NCBI GenBank assembly: GCA_947561395.2
Contig: CANNZS020000236.1
Span: 918,322 to 982,321, forward strand
Reading direction: 5' to 3'
Origin: Buxus sempervirens
Lineage: Eukaryota; Streptophyta; Magnoliopsida; Buxales; Buxaceae
DNA length: 64,000 bases
Positions within the stretch are counted from its first letter, which is position 1. Every line of letters starts with the position of its first letter. Below, one piece after another: positions 31,934 through 44,306 of the stretch. The notes beneath the pieces are model-generated. The model was not told the DNA's origin. It ran no database searches and worked only from the letters and a program-made list of their open reading frames with translations. The position numbers were made by a program, and so were the translations under genes.

Positions 31934-31980
31934 CCCAGGTAGGATTCGAACCTACGACCAGTCAGTTAACAGCCGACCGC
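31934..31980 (-). pseudogene. trnN: Truncated trnN-GUU, copy 2
   Basis: Identical second copy of the trnN remnant at 6526-6572. The D arm and 5' acceptor strand are missing here too. Confidence 0.8.
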
Positions 31981-34483
31981 GCACAAAAGGCACTCGAATT
32001 GCCGATTAAATCGAAAAAAATCGATTGTAACCTATTTGGGCGAGAAGCACTAATTCAGTCTATTGGGCCTAGAGGAGCTTATGAATAAAGGTACGAAGTG
32101 TCTTTCTTATCTGGCTATCGAGAATAAAAACGTATGATAAAACACTATCCCCTCCCCCCTCCGACTGAGGAATCCTGCACCCTCTAACCGCAAGGGTAAG
32201 AACGAGGGCCTCCTCCGCTCTGGTTCTCCTCCGGGGGCTCTATCGAAAATCTCCTTTCTTTAAAGTTCCACAAGGAAGTCGACAGACTCACTAACCTTAA
32301 AGGGAATCTCTAATGTAGCGTACCATAGGGCATATTTCGCTAAAGATAGAGTATGAGTTAAGGGATTTAGAGAGACCAAGTGGAATAAAGAACTCCCCTC
32401 CCAAAGAGTTCTCGGCCGCAAGGATAGACTCAAAGCCCCAATCCGCTACTGATTGGATGGTTGGAGATATAAATTCTATTCTTTTTGGCATTAAGTAGTA
32501 TGTCAATAGAAGGTTTCAGAGGCGCGGTTTTTCCTTTTGTTAAGGGGCGCCAAGCAGAGAACAGAACGGAGGGGATAAAGAAGAAGCAGAACAAAGAGTT
32601 TTCGCCCGCGCCTGTAATCACGTCAAAGGAGAGAGCGATTGAGAGACTTGATTACGACCGTTAGAGATTCGCCTTTGCGCATTGATACTGATACAAAGAG
32701 CAGATATTTGAGATTTCGGAATCTAGTAAGCAAGACAAAAAGAGTCCATCCGACAAATACCCGGGATTCTGTAATTAATGAATAAAGGAAGAATCATCTA
32801 ATGACATTCCCTGGCTGATCCAGTACTTTACCGAGTGGAATACTGCCTTTTCCCTTTGCAAGACCATAAAAAGTATTCCCCCAATCTAAAGAGAAGCTCA
32901 GCCAAGCGCCAAAGAAAGTAGTATTCTCTTCCGGCATGATTGGAATTGATTTGATAAAGTGTAGATGCGGAAGAGTTAGATCCGCCAATAGCCCTTAGAT
33001 CCTTGCGCAAGAATGAATATATTAGTAAGGCAAGGAACTTCTTGTCTCAGATGCGCGTTATCGTCCTCATGCGCGTAATCGACAAAAAGTATGTTTTCAA
33101 GGGCAGTCTACTAATCGGTAAGCATTCCTTTAGGGCATTCATCCAATGTGGAATGTCTAGTGTCTACCGTACTTGATCAGTCAAGGTTGATTCCTCTGGC
33201 ATTCGTTCTAGTCTTAAGGATAGAGCGCCAACTCCACCTTTAAATAAGAGGCAGTTTTAACTGTTATTATTACTTTACTTCTTTCTAGCTTCTTTTCGTA
33301 TTGTGCTAACCATATAAATATGCCTGTTGTTCCGCGTGATTGGTAATGGCATAACTGGCAGTGAAGTACCCAAGAGAGAAGAAAAGTGGGCAGGAAAGAG
33401 ACAAGACCGTATAACGCGCATCCACCCTTTCTATCCATTAATATGTCTATCAATTCCTATAAGAAGAATGTTCCTAACCTCTTCGACGTAAGATCCATTC
33501 TAGCGCGCAAGGCATGCGAAGAAGGGACCTAGTTACTAGTTAATCATAACTAAATTAGCCCTCGTAAGGCCTCCCAATAGTTCCTTGTTCTAGTTACCGC
33601 TCCGTGGGTCCTTAGGAATGCCACAGCCAGAGAGACAGAAGCAAGACAAACTCATCTCAGATGCAGAGAATCGTCTGTTTGCGAGAATAGGCTGTGCACT
33701 AATCGTCTGTTTGAAAGGGGGTGAAAGCGGGAAGAGGGATGAGCGTCAACCATCCTTACCATCGAGATTCACTGGGGATTTAGTGAGACATGAGCCTCTT
33801 TCTAAGGTCTATCTTTGGCTCCACTCTCACTAATTAAATCAACTAGCTTGGGAAAGCTATACCTATTTCAACTTTCTACGATGGGAAAGAATCCAAAGCA
33901 TGGGTATTTCGACGAAAGAGTAAGCCGTTCTTAAGCCTAAATAGTTGCCTTTCGTCGTATAAACGTGTAGCTAGCAGGCATCAATAATGTTTGGAAAGGG
34001 GAGTTCCGCGGAGCTTCCTGAACCGGCCTTAGAGGTGCATTTAGAACTTGCTCAGCGCGACCTGGAGGGCAGTTCTTGGATTCGACCTCTGGCTGCAGCC
34101 CGGGACCTGTCTTACTCGCTTTACGCTGCTTAAGGAGAAGTAGAAGCCCTTTCTGAAGCTGATTTCAAGTCAGAAGCAGAGCCAGTGGCAGTCGAATCTG
34201 ACGATAAATTAGACGAGGGACGGAGTTGCAGACGATGTTGAATCTGGGGATACGCTTTCTTACAGTCTCTTTCTTTCTATTGGGCTGTAAGCCTGACGAA
34301 TCGAAGATTCGTCAGACTAGATGCGGTGCGGAAGTCTTGGTGGGATGTGGACTTGGTTACGTACTTTTTTCTCTTTTTCTAGAAGCCCCCCGCATGTGTG
34401 GACATTCTACATTGAAGTAGGATGGGCCAGCCATATATAGGTTGGGGGAATAGGTCTTTCGGATCTATGACTCCTACTGACAC

Positions 34484-34702
34484 ATGGGTTCATGCGGGGG
34501 CAAAGATAAAGTGAAAGAGACATACTTCACTTCACTCTTTGTTCTTTCACTACAGAACATTAATTTCTTCTTTACATTCATTTATTCAGTCTTAAGTGTC
34601 TTAGTGTTTCGTACTGGAACTTCTCTTTCTTGGTTCCGGTACACATACGCAATGGTTGCGTATTATTGCAATGAAAATAAAATTGATTTAGAACGAGATT
34701 AA
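34484..34702 (+). CDS. 72-codon membrane ORF, copy 2
   Basis: Identical to the ORF at 9076-9294, with the same six-base spacing to the following 86-codon ORF. Confidence 0.35.
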   Translation: MGSCGGKDKVKETYFTSLFVLSLQNINFFFTFIYSVLSVLVFRTGTSLSWFRYTYAMVAYYCNENKIDLERD

Positions 34703-34708
34703 TTCCCA

Positions 34709-34969
34709 ATGAATCGAGTTTCTACCTTATTAAAAAGTCCGTTTTGGAGAAAGTTTAGAGCTTTTTTTATCAATCAACGTATTAGATATTTGGTTTCTGT
34801 TTTGGTTTTGTATTTGCTTTTTCGAATGGGCCCATTCGTTCTATTAAATTCGTTGAATTTGCTACTTATTGGGATTGGGATTCTAAAGCCTATGATACTG
34901 GCAGTTCAACAACTCTCATTTTTTGAAGTGGGTTGTTTATGGGAGTGGACACTAGTTTATATTTTTTAA
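34709..34969 (+). CDS. 86-codon membrane ORF, copy 2
   Basis: Identical to the ORF at 9301-9561. Confidence 0.4.
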   Translation: MNRVSTLLKSPFWRKFRAFFINQRIRYLVSVLVLYLLFRMGPFVLLNSLNLLLIGIGILKPMILAVQQLSFFEVGCLWEWTLVYIF

Positions 34970-35000
34970 AATAGGAGCCGAAGCCACGCACCTTGATCCT

Positions 35001-35381
35001 TCACAAATGAAGCTTTTCAGGAAGTGTTTTTGACTCACAAAGAAAGATCGGACTGAAAATAAGGCTCTGCCACTTGCTTTTCATTTCAAGTCTTTCCAAC
35101 ATGGAGAAGTCTTCGACAAAATTCCAAATTCTAGGATCCGAGAGGTCAGGACGGATAAAATATCTATCCAAACGGTCCAGATCCACGGATAGTTTTTTCT
35201 TTTGTTTCCGTAAAAGACTGTGAATCTTTGCTTTGACAGACTGATGCTCATGGGCGGAAATGTCCGGCACTTTTCCTGCAATAGGCACAAGGGAAGGATC
35301 GGCTTCCGTTGGGGAAGCGTTCACTTCAAGAATGGAATCTTTCTCTTCCGGCGGCTTCTCAGGAGACTTTATCCGGTTCAA
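35001..35381 (-). CDS. Charged 126-codon ORF, copy 2
   Basis: Identical to the ORF at 9593-9973. Confidence 0.35.
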   Translation of the reverse strand: MNRIKSPEKPPEEKDSILEVNASPTEADPSLVPIAGKVPDISAHEHQSVKAKIHSLLRKQKKKLSVDLDRLDRYFIRPDLSDPRIWNFVEDFSMLERLEMKSKWQSLIFSPIFLCESKTLPEKLHL

Positions 35382-35707
35382 CTCTCCCTTGAGAGTCTAA
35401 AGAAGTCGCACAATGTCATCCTTAGAAAAGTGAGAGTCATCCTCTCACCAGTCAGCGACCCGTTTTAGCGGTCTTCGTTCCTCACTCTATCTAGCCGTTT
35501 GATCCGCCTGGGTTCTCTTCCTAAACCCTTCCTTGACCAAGGTGATTATGAGACCAATCAAAAACCGTTTTTCGTTAATAGATGGGGGCTCCCAATGCAA
35601 ACTTAGATGTTTTTGCAAGGGAGGTTGGTTCGGGTGGGCTAGGATCGGGCTTTTGGATTGGGAAAGGATTTGCCGGGTAACGGGTAAGGAAGGTCGGGCT
35701 CGGGTGG

Positions 35708-36828
35708 AATAGGAGATGATGGTGTTGGCTCTGCCCGAGTTCTCGTTTGCCTACCTACCTCAGAAAGATGTGAAAGGGTGTGTGTTGGTTGATTTTATCA
35801 CCAATCATACGTTAGACCTCAGAGATAAGCTTCCGGACAAAGATGATAATGTTGTTTGCGTCTCCAAAGCCCCATGGTAACTTTACTTCGACGGATCGGT
35901 GCAAGCTGATGGCTCCGGAGCAGGGGTCCCATAGTCTCTCCGTCCAAGTCCAGCGACGCTCGTACCGGCTGTGTTTTCCTTGCACAAATAACGTGGCCGA
36001 ATATGAGACTTTGCTCATAGCAAAGGAACTAGCTATCGCGCTCCGTATATGTAGTGCCGTCTTCAAAGGCGACTCACAGTTGGTGATAAAGCAAATGACT
36101 GTAGATTACAAGGCAACGGAGGCCAATCTCGCTGCATACAAGAAGAAAGAACTCAAGCAAGCTTCCTGGTTTAACGATGTGAACTTTTTTTATGTACCGC
36201 GAGGGAAAAATGAAGAAGCCAATGCTATGGCACAGTTAGCTTCCAGTCTGAAGTTCCCAAATGACACCGATGAACAGACGTTCGTCGTGAAATACCGTTA
36301 TCTGCCCTCGGGCCGGGTACGGACTTTTGATGACATATAAATTATGGACGTCGAGATTCATTCAAGAAGATGATTGGCAAACGCCCATAATTCAATACCT
36401 ATAGAACCTGTCCTGCTCCGAAATCTCTTCGACAGAAAGCATTGCGATACGTGTTGATTGACGACGATCTTCTCTATAAAAGAGGGCATAACGGATTTTT
36501 GATGCGATGCGTTGGAGATGCCGAGGCACAGACGATCTTGGTGGCAGATCCACGACGGTGTGTGTGGATCACACCAAGCAGGCCGAAAGATGCGTTGGTT
36601 GATCCGGAGACATGGCCACTACTGGCCTACGGTCCTGTCAGATTGCATAGCACATGCTAAGAGCTGCGATGCCTGCCAGAGGTATGGACCAATCCAGCAC
36701 AAGCCGGCTTCCGAGTTATACCCGATTATCAAGCCTTGGCCATTTCGAGGTTGGGCCATGGATATCATCGGAAAGATCTATCCCAGATAAGAGGTCATGC
36801 TTTTATCCTAGTAGCTACGGCCCAGCCT
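35708..36828 (+). mobile_element. Tat-like gypsy fossil (RNase H/integrase), copy 2
   Basis: Identical repeat copy of 10300-11420. Confidence 0.85.
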
Positions 36829-36837
36829 TCGCCTTTC

Positions 36838-37838
36838 CATTGCAGCCAACAAGGGATGGCCTCTATATCAACTGGATGTCCAGAATGCCTTCTTGAATGG
36901 TGACCTTCAATAATAAGTATATATGACTCCTCCACCTGGATTCACGTGTAAGGGGGAGGAAGGCAAAGTGTGCAAACTCAGGAAAGCCGGTCTCAAACAG
37001 TCTCCCAGAGCGTGGTTTGAGAGATTTAGCGGGGCTATGGTAGAGATTGGGTTCAGGCGGTGCCATGCAGACTACTCCGTGTTCATCAAACGAAGAGCCG
37101 AAGGAACAACTGTTCTTCTAGTGTATGTGGAAGATATTGTCCTTACTGGGGATGATGGGAAATCCATCAAGGAATTAAAGGCATACCTGGGTCAAGTTTT
37201 TGCCATCAAAGATCTTTGAGAACTAAGAGACTTTTTGGGTATCGAAGTAGCTCGATCTAAACGTGGCATTTATATCTCCCAGAGGAAGTTCTTTTGATCT
37301 TCTTCGGGAAACAGGAAAACTTGGTGCGAAGCCTATAGAAAAGCCTATGGAGGTTCATCATCGTCTCAGCACTGAAGAAGGGGAACGGATCCTAGAGCGT
37401 ATAAGAGGTTAGTTGGGAAGCTAATCTACCTCACTATTACGAGACCGGACCTTACCTACGCTGTTGGTGTAGTGAGCCAATTCATGCATACACCGTCAGT
37501 TCCTCATTTAGAAGCAGTTCATCGGATTCTTTGGTATCTCAAGGCATCTCCTGGTAAAGGGATCCTATATGGTAACCATGGTCACTTGTAACTATCTGCT
37601 TATTCCGATGCGGACTGGGCTGGCTCACATTGTGATAGGCGCTCCACTACTGGGTACTGTACTCTTGTTGGAGGTAACCTAGTCACGTTACAAAGCAAAA
37701 AAGAGCCTTTAGTACTTTAAGGTGTGGCGAGATCGAGTGCAGAGCCTAAAGAAGTAGGGGTATAGGGCTATGGCTCATACTACGTGTAAGTTGGTCTGGC
37801 TCAAGAGTTTCATGAAGGAGACTGCAGTTTCCAATATG
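36838..37838 (+). mobile_element. Ty1/copia fossil, copy 2
   Basis: Identical repeat copy of 11430-12430. Confidence 0.87.
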
Positions 37839-37847
37839 GATTCTCCG

Positions 37848-39908
37848 AGTATACTTTCTTAGGGAGGGTATAGCCAATGAAGACGCCTTAAGAATCAGCC
37901 TGTTCGTCAGTACGCTAAAAGAAAGCGCATTCGACTGGTATGTCATGCTACCAGAAGGCTCCATCAACTCATGGGCCGACATGGAGCGAAAATTCTTTTT
38001 CCACTTCTTCGATGAAGATGACTCTGTCTCCACAGCCCAGTTGTGTTCAACAAAACAAGGACCAAGCGAGTCGGCACGAGACTTCATCAAAAGGGGGAAA
38101 TAGCTTGTGGCTACATTATCCGTCAGGCTCGGAAAAGTCTTCCGGATTTGTGGACATGTGTCGCACGAACCTCTCCACCAAACTCCGGTCTAAGATTGTC
38201 TCGGAGTCCAGCTGAAGACCATGGCTGAACTCATGGACACCGCCGCTCAAGCCGAAGCTGTCATCAAGGATCGAGAACGAGAGAAGAGCTTCACTAAGCT
38301 AAGAGAGGCGAATCCTCGAAGTCCGCATAAAAGAAGAAGGACACCCACTCGATCCGGGTACCCCGTCAAGGGGATACCTCGAGTCAAGAACCCGAAAAGA
38401 TCAATGGAAAAGGAGAGAAGGCAAAAGAGGAGGCCAACCATGCAAGAGCTACTCTTACAAGAATACGACTTCGATGTCGACGCAACCGAGAGTATATACT
38501 CAACATGCTCCTTCCAAACAAAAGAATCAAGCTACCGCCAAGCAAAAGACCGGACGATGAGAAGTGCACAGACCAAGCAAATTTCTGTCGATACCATCGA
38601 ATCGTTGGTCACACAACTAAAGAATGTTACGTCCTGAAGGATTTGATACAAGACATGGTTAAGTCAGGAGCCCTTTTTCTAGAGAAAGAGGAAAGGAAGG
38701 TTACCACCAATATGGTCTCCATTCAGTTCGGGCAGTTTCAACCCTGCACGATCCCAGTCACTCAAGAAGAACCACATGACGTGGAGTTCCGTATTGAGCG
38801 AGGCTTTGTCGTTCTCTGGATCAGTAGTCCGCCATCAGCCTCAGTCAGTGTATAGTAAGTACTAGTAGTTCTAGCACACTAAATCAGAGTATACAGAGGA
38901 GCTCACCGAATCTGTAGAGTTGAGGCCGGCCACCCTCCGACGGGAAATACATCGTTACTGACAATGCCGTGGTAATACCTAAAGCTAAAAGGTATGGGTA
39001 GGCGGTTCAGGTCATGGACTCGTGGTAGGCTAGTTTTTGGGATAAAACCAATCTTCCCTTGCTTCTTGCGTTAGCGCCCTGTAGTTTGATTCGCTGCCCT
39101 AGTATTGTCAGACGAAAAGCCATTAGATCATCCCATTTATCGCTTTAATCCCAGACAAGCCTAGTTGTGGAGTGACAACTCAAAACGATACGAAATACTT
39201 CCTCAACCAACCCTCCATCGCAGAAACAACAAAAGAATTCGCAAGGGTCACAACCGGATCACCACCCGATAATCCTATCATGATTGGGGCGGAAACTCCT
39301 TAACCTCGGAGGATTTACTTGACAAGCCCTCCCCTGGTAATGAGCGCATCCCAACACAAATTGCCATCATTGAACTACTGTGTACCTCACATGTTCACAG
39401 AACTTTGTCCTATCAGGATCTCAAAACCTCAGATGTTCCAGAAGACATCTAGGTGAATCACTTACACGCTTTGATATGCCAGTGAATTGTGCCTGAAACA
39501 ATAACCTTTTCTGGAAACGACTTGCCCGACATTGCCTTTCCTCATAACCAAAATTATACGAGCCTGGCACGGTGGAGGGTCTTAGTGGATGACGAACGGG
39601 TCAACACTGAATATCTAAAGCCGTCTTTGACTTCCTACGTGAAACCATTAATCAGTTGCAACCGAATGGTCTTATCATTGAATTGAAGCCTATGGTGAAG
39701 AGGAACACAAGTCTCTAGGATCAAGCATGTCTGAAGTAGGGCGCCCCTGCAAGTCGGTCGTGCTATCAGACCCACTATTCTTCATGCAGTCGATGCTCCC
39801 CTACTACGTTTATGGCTATAACAACCTCCTGTTGGGACGTCCATGTCTAAAAAAAGTGGTGTCTTCAGCGTCTAATACTGAAATCACGAAAAAGTATGAC
39901 TTCCCCTG
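37848..39908 (+). mobile_element. Tat-like gypsy fossil (gag/protease), copy 2
   Basis: Identical repeat copy of 12440-14500. Confidence 0.75.
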
Positions 39909-39912
39909 ATCG

Positions 39913-42293
39913 TAGACCACCCTTATCCGTCTCAAAAAGTATAAAATTTCCTTAGCAAACTGGTAGGCTGCAGGGCTCTTTCCCGTATATCCGCCCATAA
40001 CCGTATGTGGAGTGAGTGGCTGTTGTCCTGTAGCAAGCTCAAATGGGCTGTGGCGGGTAAACTCACTCTTCTGCAAGTTATAGGAGAACCGCGCCACGTC
40101 AAGTAATTTAGCCCAGTCCTTCTGGTTGGCACTCACAAAGTGCCTCAAGTATAACTCCAGTAGTGCGTTGACGCGTTCGGTCTGTCCATCCGTCTGGGGG
40201 TGGAAGCTAGTAGAAAAGTTAAGATCTGAACCCATCAGCTTGAATAGCTCAGTCCAGAATCGCCCAGTGAACCGTGGGTCCCGATCACTAACGATGGTGA
40301 GTGGAAGACCCCAATACTTCACCACATGTTTAAGAAAAAGTCGTGCTGCTTCTTCCGCTGTGCAATCCGTAGTGGCAGCGAAAAAAGTATAATATTATTA
40401 TAATCTGTCCACCACCACCCTGATTGATCCGTATCCCTCTGACTTAGGTAGAGCAGAGATGAAGTCCATTGAGACGCTTTCCCATGGTCTCTCTGGAATA
40501 GGCAGAGGTTCCAATAATCCTCCTGGATGCTGCTGTTCCACCTTGTCTTGTTGGCAAACAAGACAGGTTCTGACATAGGCTTCCACATCATCCTTCATTC
40601 GTGGTCAATAGTAGGCGGTCTCTAACAATGCATATGTGCGGCGTTGTCCAGGATGTCCTGCCCATCGAGTATCATGGCATTCCTTGATTAGCTCCTTCCT
40701 TAGGTTACCCCACTTAGGCACATAAAGTCGATCCCCTTTAGTGTAGAGTAACCCATCACGTACCCAAAATCGACGGGTTTTGCCTTCACTGGCCATCTTC
40801 ATTAGACTCCTAGCCATAGAGTCATGCTCCAGTCCCTCCTTAATCTGATCAGGTATAGTTCCTTGGAGTCGACTTATGGCAGCCAGCCCTTCTAGCCTTA
40901 GTGCAGCCAACTCCGATTTGCGACTAAGCGCATCTGCCACTTGGTTGGTTCTTCCTGGCTTATATTCAAATACCAAGTCGAATTCAGCCAAGGAATCCTG
41001 CCACCGTGCCTGCTTTGGACTTAGTTTCTTCTGAGTCTGAAAATCACTGGTGGCAATATTATCAGTCTTAATTACGAACTTAGACCCCAGTAGGTAATGT
41101 CTCCATGTCCTCAGGCAATGCACCACTCTTTACCATACAAAGGCATCTCTTTCTCTTGGACCGCGCCTCCCTTACTTGTTTGGCTCATTGAGCTTTCGGC
41201 TATCATATGCGATAGGGTTACCTTCTTGTACTAGCACACCGCCGATGGCATAGTCTGACGCATCCGTGTGTACTTCAAATGGCTTAGTGTGATCTGGCAA
41301 CTGCAATACGGGGTCATCCATCACTGCCTGCTTTAGGTCCTCAAAAGCTCTTTGACACTCTTCCGATCAGTGCAGTGCCATGATCGGTCCGTACGTCCTT
41401 CTTTCATTTTTGAGTTGAGCAGCCCTTATTCGAGTAACTTACGATGAATCGATATACATATATAAATTTAGTTCACGAGCCCTAAAAACGATCTTAGCTC
41501 ACTCACCTTGGTAGGTGCTTGCCACTCCTCGATGGCTCTGATGCCCATCCAATGCCCTATCCGTCTGTCCAAAGGAGCATTTCTCTTTCTTTACATAGAG
41601 GTGATTCTTCCTTAATACCTTAAAAAAAAACGGTCCGGAGGTGGCTAACGTGGTCGTTTAAACGAATGGCTACAGCCCACGATCCAAGTATACCACCAGT
41701 CGTCTAAGTACGGGTGGAATAGCTCATTTATGAGGGTGCAGAACGTGGCAGGGGTATTGGTGAGTCCAAACAAAAGGCATAACCAAATCAAACGCACCGT
41801 ACCTTGCTTGTCACACAGGTCGTCTTTGGCTCGTCTCCTTCCGCGATACGCACCTGGTAGTAGCCAGACCGTAGATCCAACTTCGAGAATTGCGTTCGGT
41901 CGAAGAAGTCTGCAATCAAAGTGGATACTTGTTCTTGATGGTTAGGTTACCTTGTTGAGCGCCAGATAATCAATGCACAAGGCTCCCGCTTCTTCTGGAA
42001 GAAAACAGGGGCTCCATATGGTGCCTTGGAGGCTGGAATATAAATAGGCCTCAATGAGTTCCTTAAATTATTTCCTGAGCTCAACCAACTCCGGAGGGGA
42101 CATCCGCTAAACCCAGCCAATGCAGGGGGTTTGGCTCCAGGCTCCAACTCGATCTTGTGGTAGACTGCCCTCCTAGGGGCACTTGGCAACTAACTCGTGG
42201 GGCATGATATCCCATCCTCAAGTACTTGCTGCACTTCCTGAGAAAGAAGTCGTCTTGGTATTGGCTCTGCTCTTCTTTTAGCATGAACATGAA
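39913..42293 (-). mobile_element. Chromovirus-like gypsy fossil, copy 2
   Basis: Identical repeat copy of 14505-16885; it again ends just short of the atp4 stop. Confidence 0.88.
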
Positions 42294-42300
42294 TTAGATT

Positions 42301-42897
42301 CTATTCGTCTTCTTTATTCTTAAGAGAACCCCCCACCTGAACCATTCTTAAGACCACCAAGCCCTCTCGAATTAGTTCTACGATAGAAGCTTTCAACGTA
42401 GACCCGGGGACAAATCTTTCACTCACTGAGAAGTTAAAACCTGTGACTAGATCGTCCTGAAGACGGATGCGACGGGAAGAAGTGGCATTTGGAAGTGTTG
42501 CTGACTTAACATTTAGGTTTCGGCATAACAAAGCTTGCACTGTCTTTTCGCACTTAGGCGCACAGCGTGCCGTTGGTAATGATTCTACTACGGTGCCACA
42601 AATTCGCAAGCTGATTCTAAGTAATCGTTGTTGTTCATTTGATTCCGGAGGAACTACTTCGTTAGGATTGGGGAATTGCTGCGATTCTTCCTGAATAGCC
42701 TGGATTCTCCCGTCGAGAGTCACTTTGAAAGTCTTACCTAAACTCTTCCGACTGAATATGATAAAGCCTATAAAACGACGAGCTACTATCATTTCTTCAT
42801 TATAGATTGAGATCTTCTTCGAACTTGATGCACAAATAGATAGAATAGCAGCAAATAACATCTTTCTAGCCTGCATATTCGTGGAACTCAATCTCAT
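42301..42897 (-). CDS. atp4: ATP synthase subunit 4, copy 2
   Basis: Identical second copy of atp4 at 16893-17489, in the same setting (177 bases downstream of nad4L, gypsy fossil next to the stop). It is intact at 198 residues, so both copies would encode the same protein if the tandem repeat is real. Confidence 0.95.
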   Translation of the reverse strand: MRLSSTNMQARKMLFAAILSICASSSKKISIYNEEMIVARRFIGFIIFSRKSLGKTFKVTLDGRIQAIQEESQQFPNPNEVVPPESNEQQRLLRISLRICGTVVESLPTARCAPKCEKTVQALLCRNLNVKSATLPNATSSRRIRLQDDLVTGFNFSVSERFVPGSTLKASIVELIREGLVVLRMVQVGGSLKNKEDE

Positions 42898-43074
42898 TTA
42901 GAAAGCTTATCTCTATTTTTCAGCAACTGAACGGGAAGTTTTTTTTTTAGGAAAGGACTTTAGAATCGGATGCGCTCGCCTAGCGAGAAAGGGCCCTGAC
43001 CATGCCAACCAAAGAAAGAAGAGAACGAAAGGAGAAGATAACTTCGTATTTTTGTAACTCTCTAGGAGTCATGT

Positions 43075-43377
43075 TTAACCTTGAATGCTATTAATAGATT
43101 CTACAGCAATAGTCCCTCGGACTCGGAAAGTAATAACGAAAATGGCTGACCCAATAGCAGATTCCGCAGCTGCCACCGTTGGAACCAATGAAGCAAATGA
43201 TTGACCCATCATATCATCCGAAGAAACGGAAAATACCAAAAAGTTCGAATTCACAGCTAATAACATTGATTCAATTGGCATTGACATAATAGGAATATTT
43301 CGTCTATTAAGGAGGATTCCCCGAATACCTGAAATAGAGATGATCATAGAAAATGTGAAATATTTGATAGGATCCGT
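43075..43377 (-). CDS. nad4L: NADH dehydrogenase subunit 4L, copy 2
   Basis: Identical second copy of nad4L at 17667-17969, with the same ACG start at 43375-43377 and the same unedited codons. Confidence 0.96.
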   Translation of the reverse strand, partial: TDPIKYFTFSMIISISGIRGILLNRRNIPIMSMPIESMLLAVNSNFLVFSVSSDDMMGQSFASLVPTVAAAESAIGSAIFVITFRVRGTIAVESINSIQG

Positions 43378-43532
43378 TTCGGGAACGTGGAATGTAAGAG
43401 TAATTCAAAGGATAAATATAAATATTGGAAGCGCTCTTTCCCTCTCACCAGTACTTACTATAAGGGGTGGGGCGGAACCGGTTCAAACCAAATATCCAAC
43501 AGCAACTTTCCTTAATGGCTACCCACTTTTCC

Positions 43533-44306
43533 TTAGTTCTCTTCTTGGAAGTATTTTTTAATAATATATTGAAGCTCACTTTGAACGTTAAGCCTGGCCT
43601 TATAAACATCACCTCCCGCGGAACTACGAGCTCGTGACAGCCATGTAAGAAGAGACTGATATTGTCTCAATGTAGCACCGGGGCGGTTGGCCCCCTTGGC
43701 TTCTTTGGAGCCACAGCTTTGGATGAGCCATTCCACCATCTCTTGAGGAGATGGAGCGGGTTTTTGTGTTTGGTACTTGTTGGCCTCCTCCCCTATCATA
43801 GGGGAAATGAGCTCCGCCAATTCCATTTTTGAATGGCCCACTTCATCCCATTTCCTAGATGAAACCGCCTCTTCGGCGAGGGCTGTTTTTGATTTTTCCT
43901 CCTGTCCTTCCTCGTCCGTCGCCGGGACATTTAAATCCGGCAGATTCGTTTTGGAAGAAGAACTTGAGGCGATTTCGCCCTCGCCCCCCGGAGACATGTG
44001 CTTCCCGGAATTGGGCTCCTCCTCGGTAGCTAGGAGAGCTCGAACGGCAAAAAGAATAGCCGCCGCAAAGAGACCCCCTGAGCAGCCCATTTTCATGAGA
44101 AAGAAAGATAGGGCGCGCTGTCCAAAAAAGAACCCTACTTTGGAAAGTAGGATTTTCAAATACGAAAGAAAACCCACTTTGACGCAAATAAGAAAAAAAA
44201 TGACTAAAAGAATAGTTACGATGATGGCTCGGCACAGTAATACAAATAGTATTCGATCTCTTACTGAATTTCTTTTCTTAGTCATGCTGTATTTGTTCCT
44301 AGTCAT
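43533..44306 (-). CDS. orf257, copy 2
   Basis: Identical second copy of the ORF at 18125-18898, again 155 bases upstream of nad4L. Confidence 0.55.
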   Translation of the reverse strand: MTRNKYSMTKKRNSVRDRILFVLLCRAIIVTILLVIFFLICVKVGFLSYLKILLSKVGFFFGQRALSFFLMKMGCSGGLFAAAILFAVRALLATEEEPNSGKHMSPGGEGEIASSSSSKTNLPDLNVPATDEEGQEEKSKTALAEEAVSSRKWDEVGHSKMELAELISPMIGEEANKYQTQKPAPSPQEMVEWLIQSCGSKEAKGANRPGATLRQYQSLLTWLSRARSSAGGDVYKARLNVQSELQYIIKKYFQEEN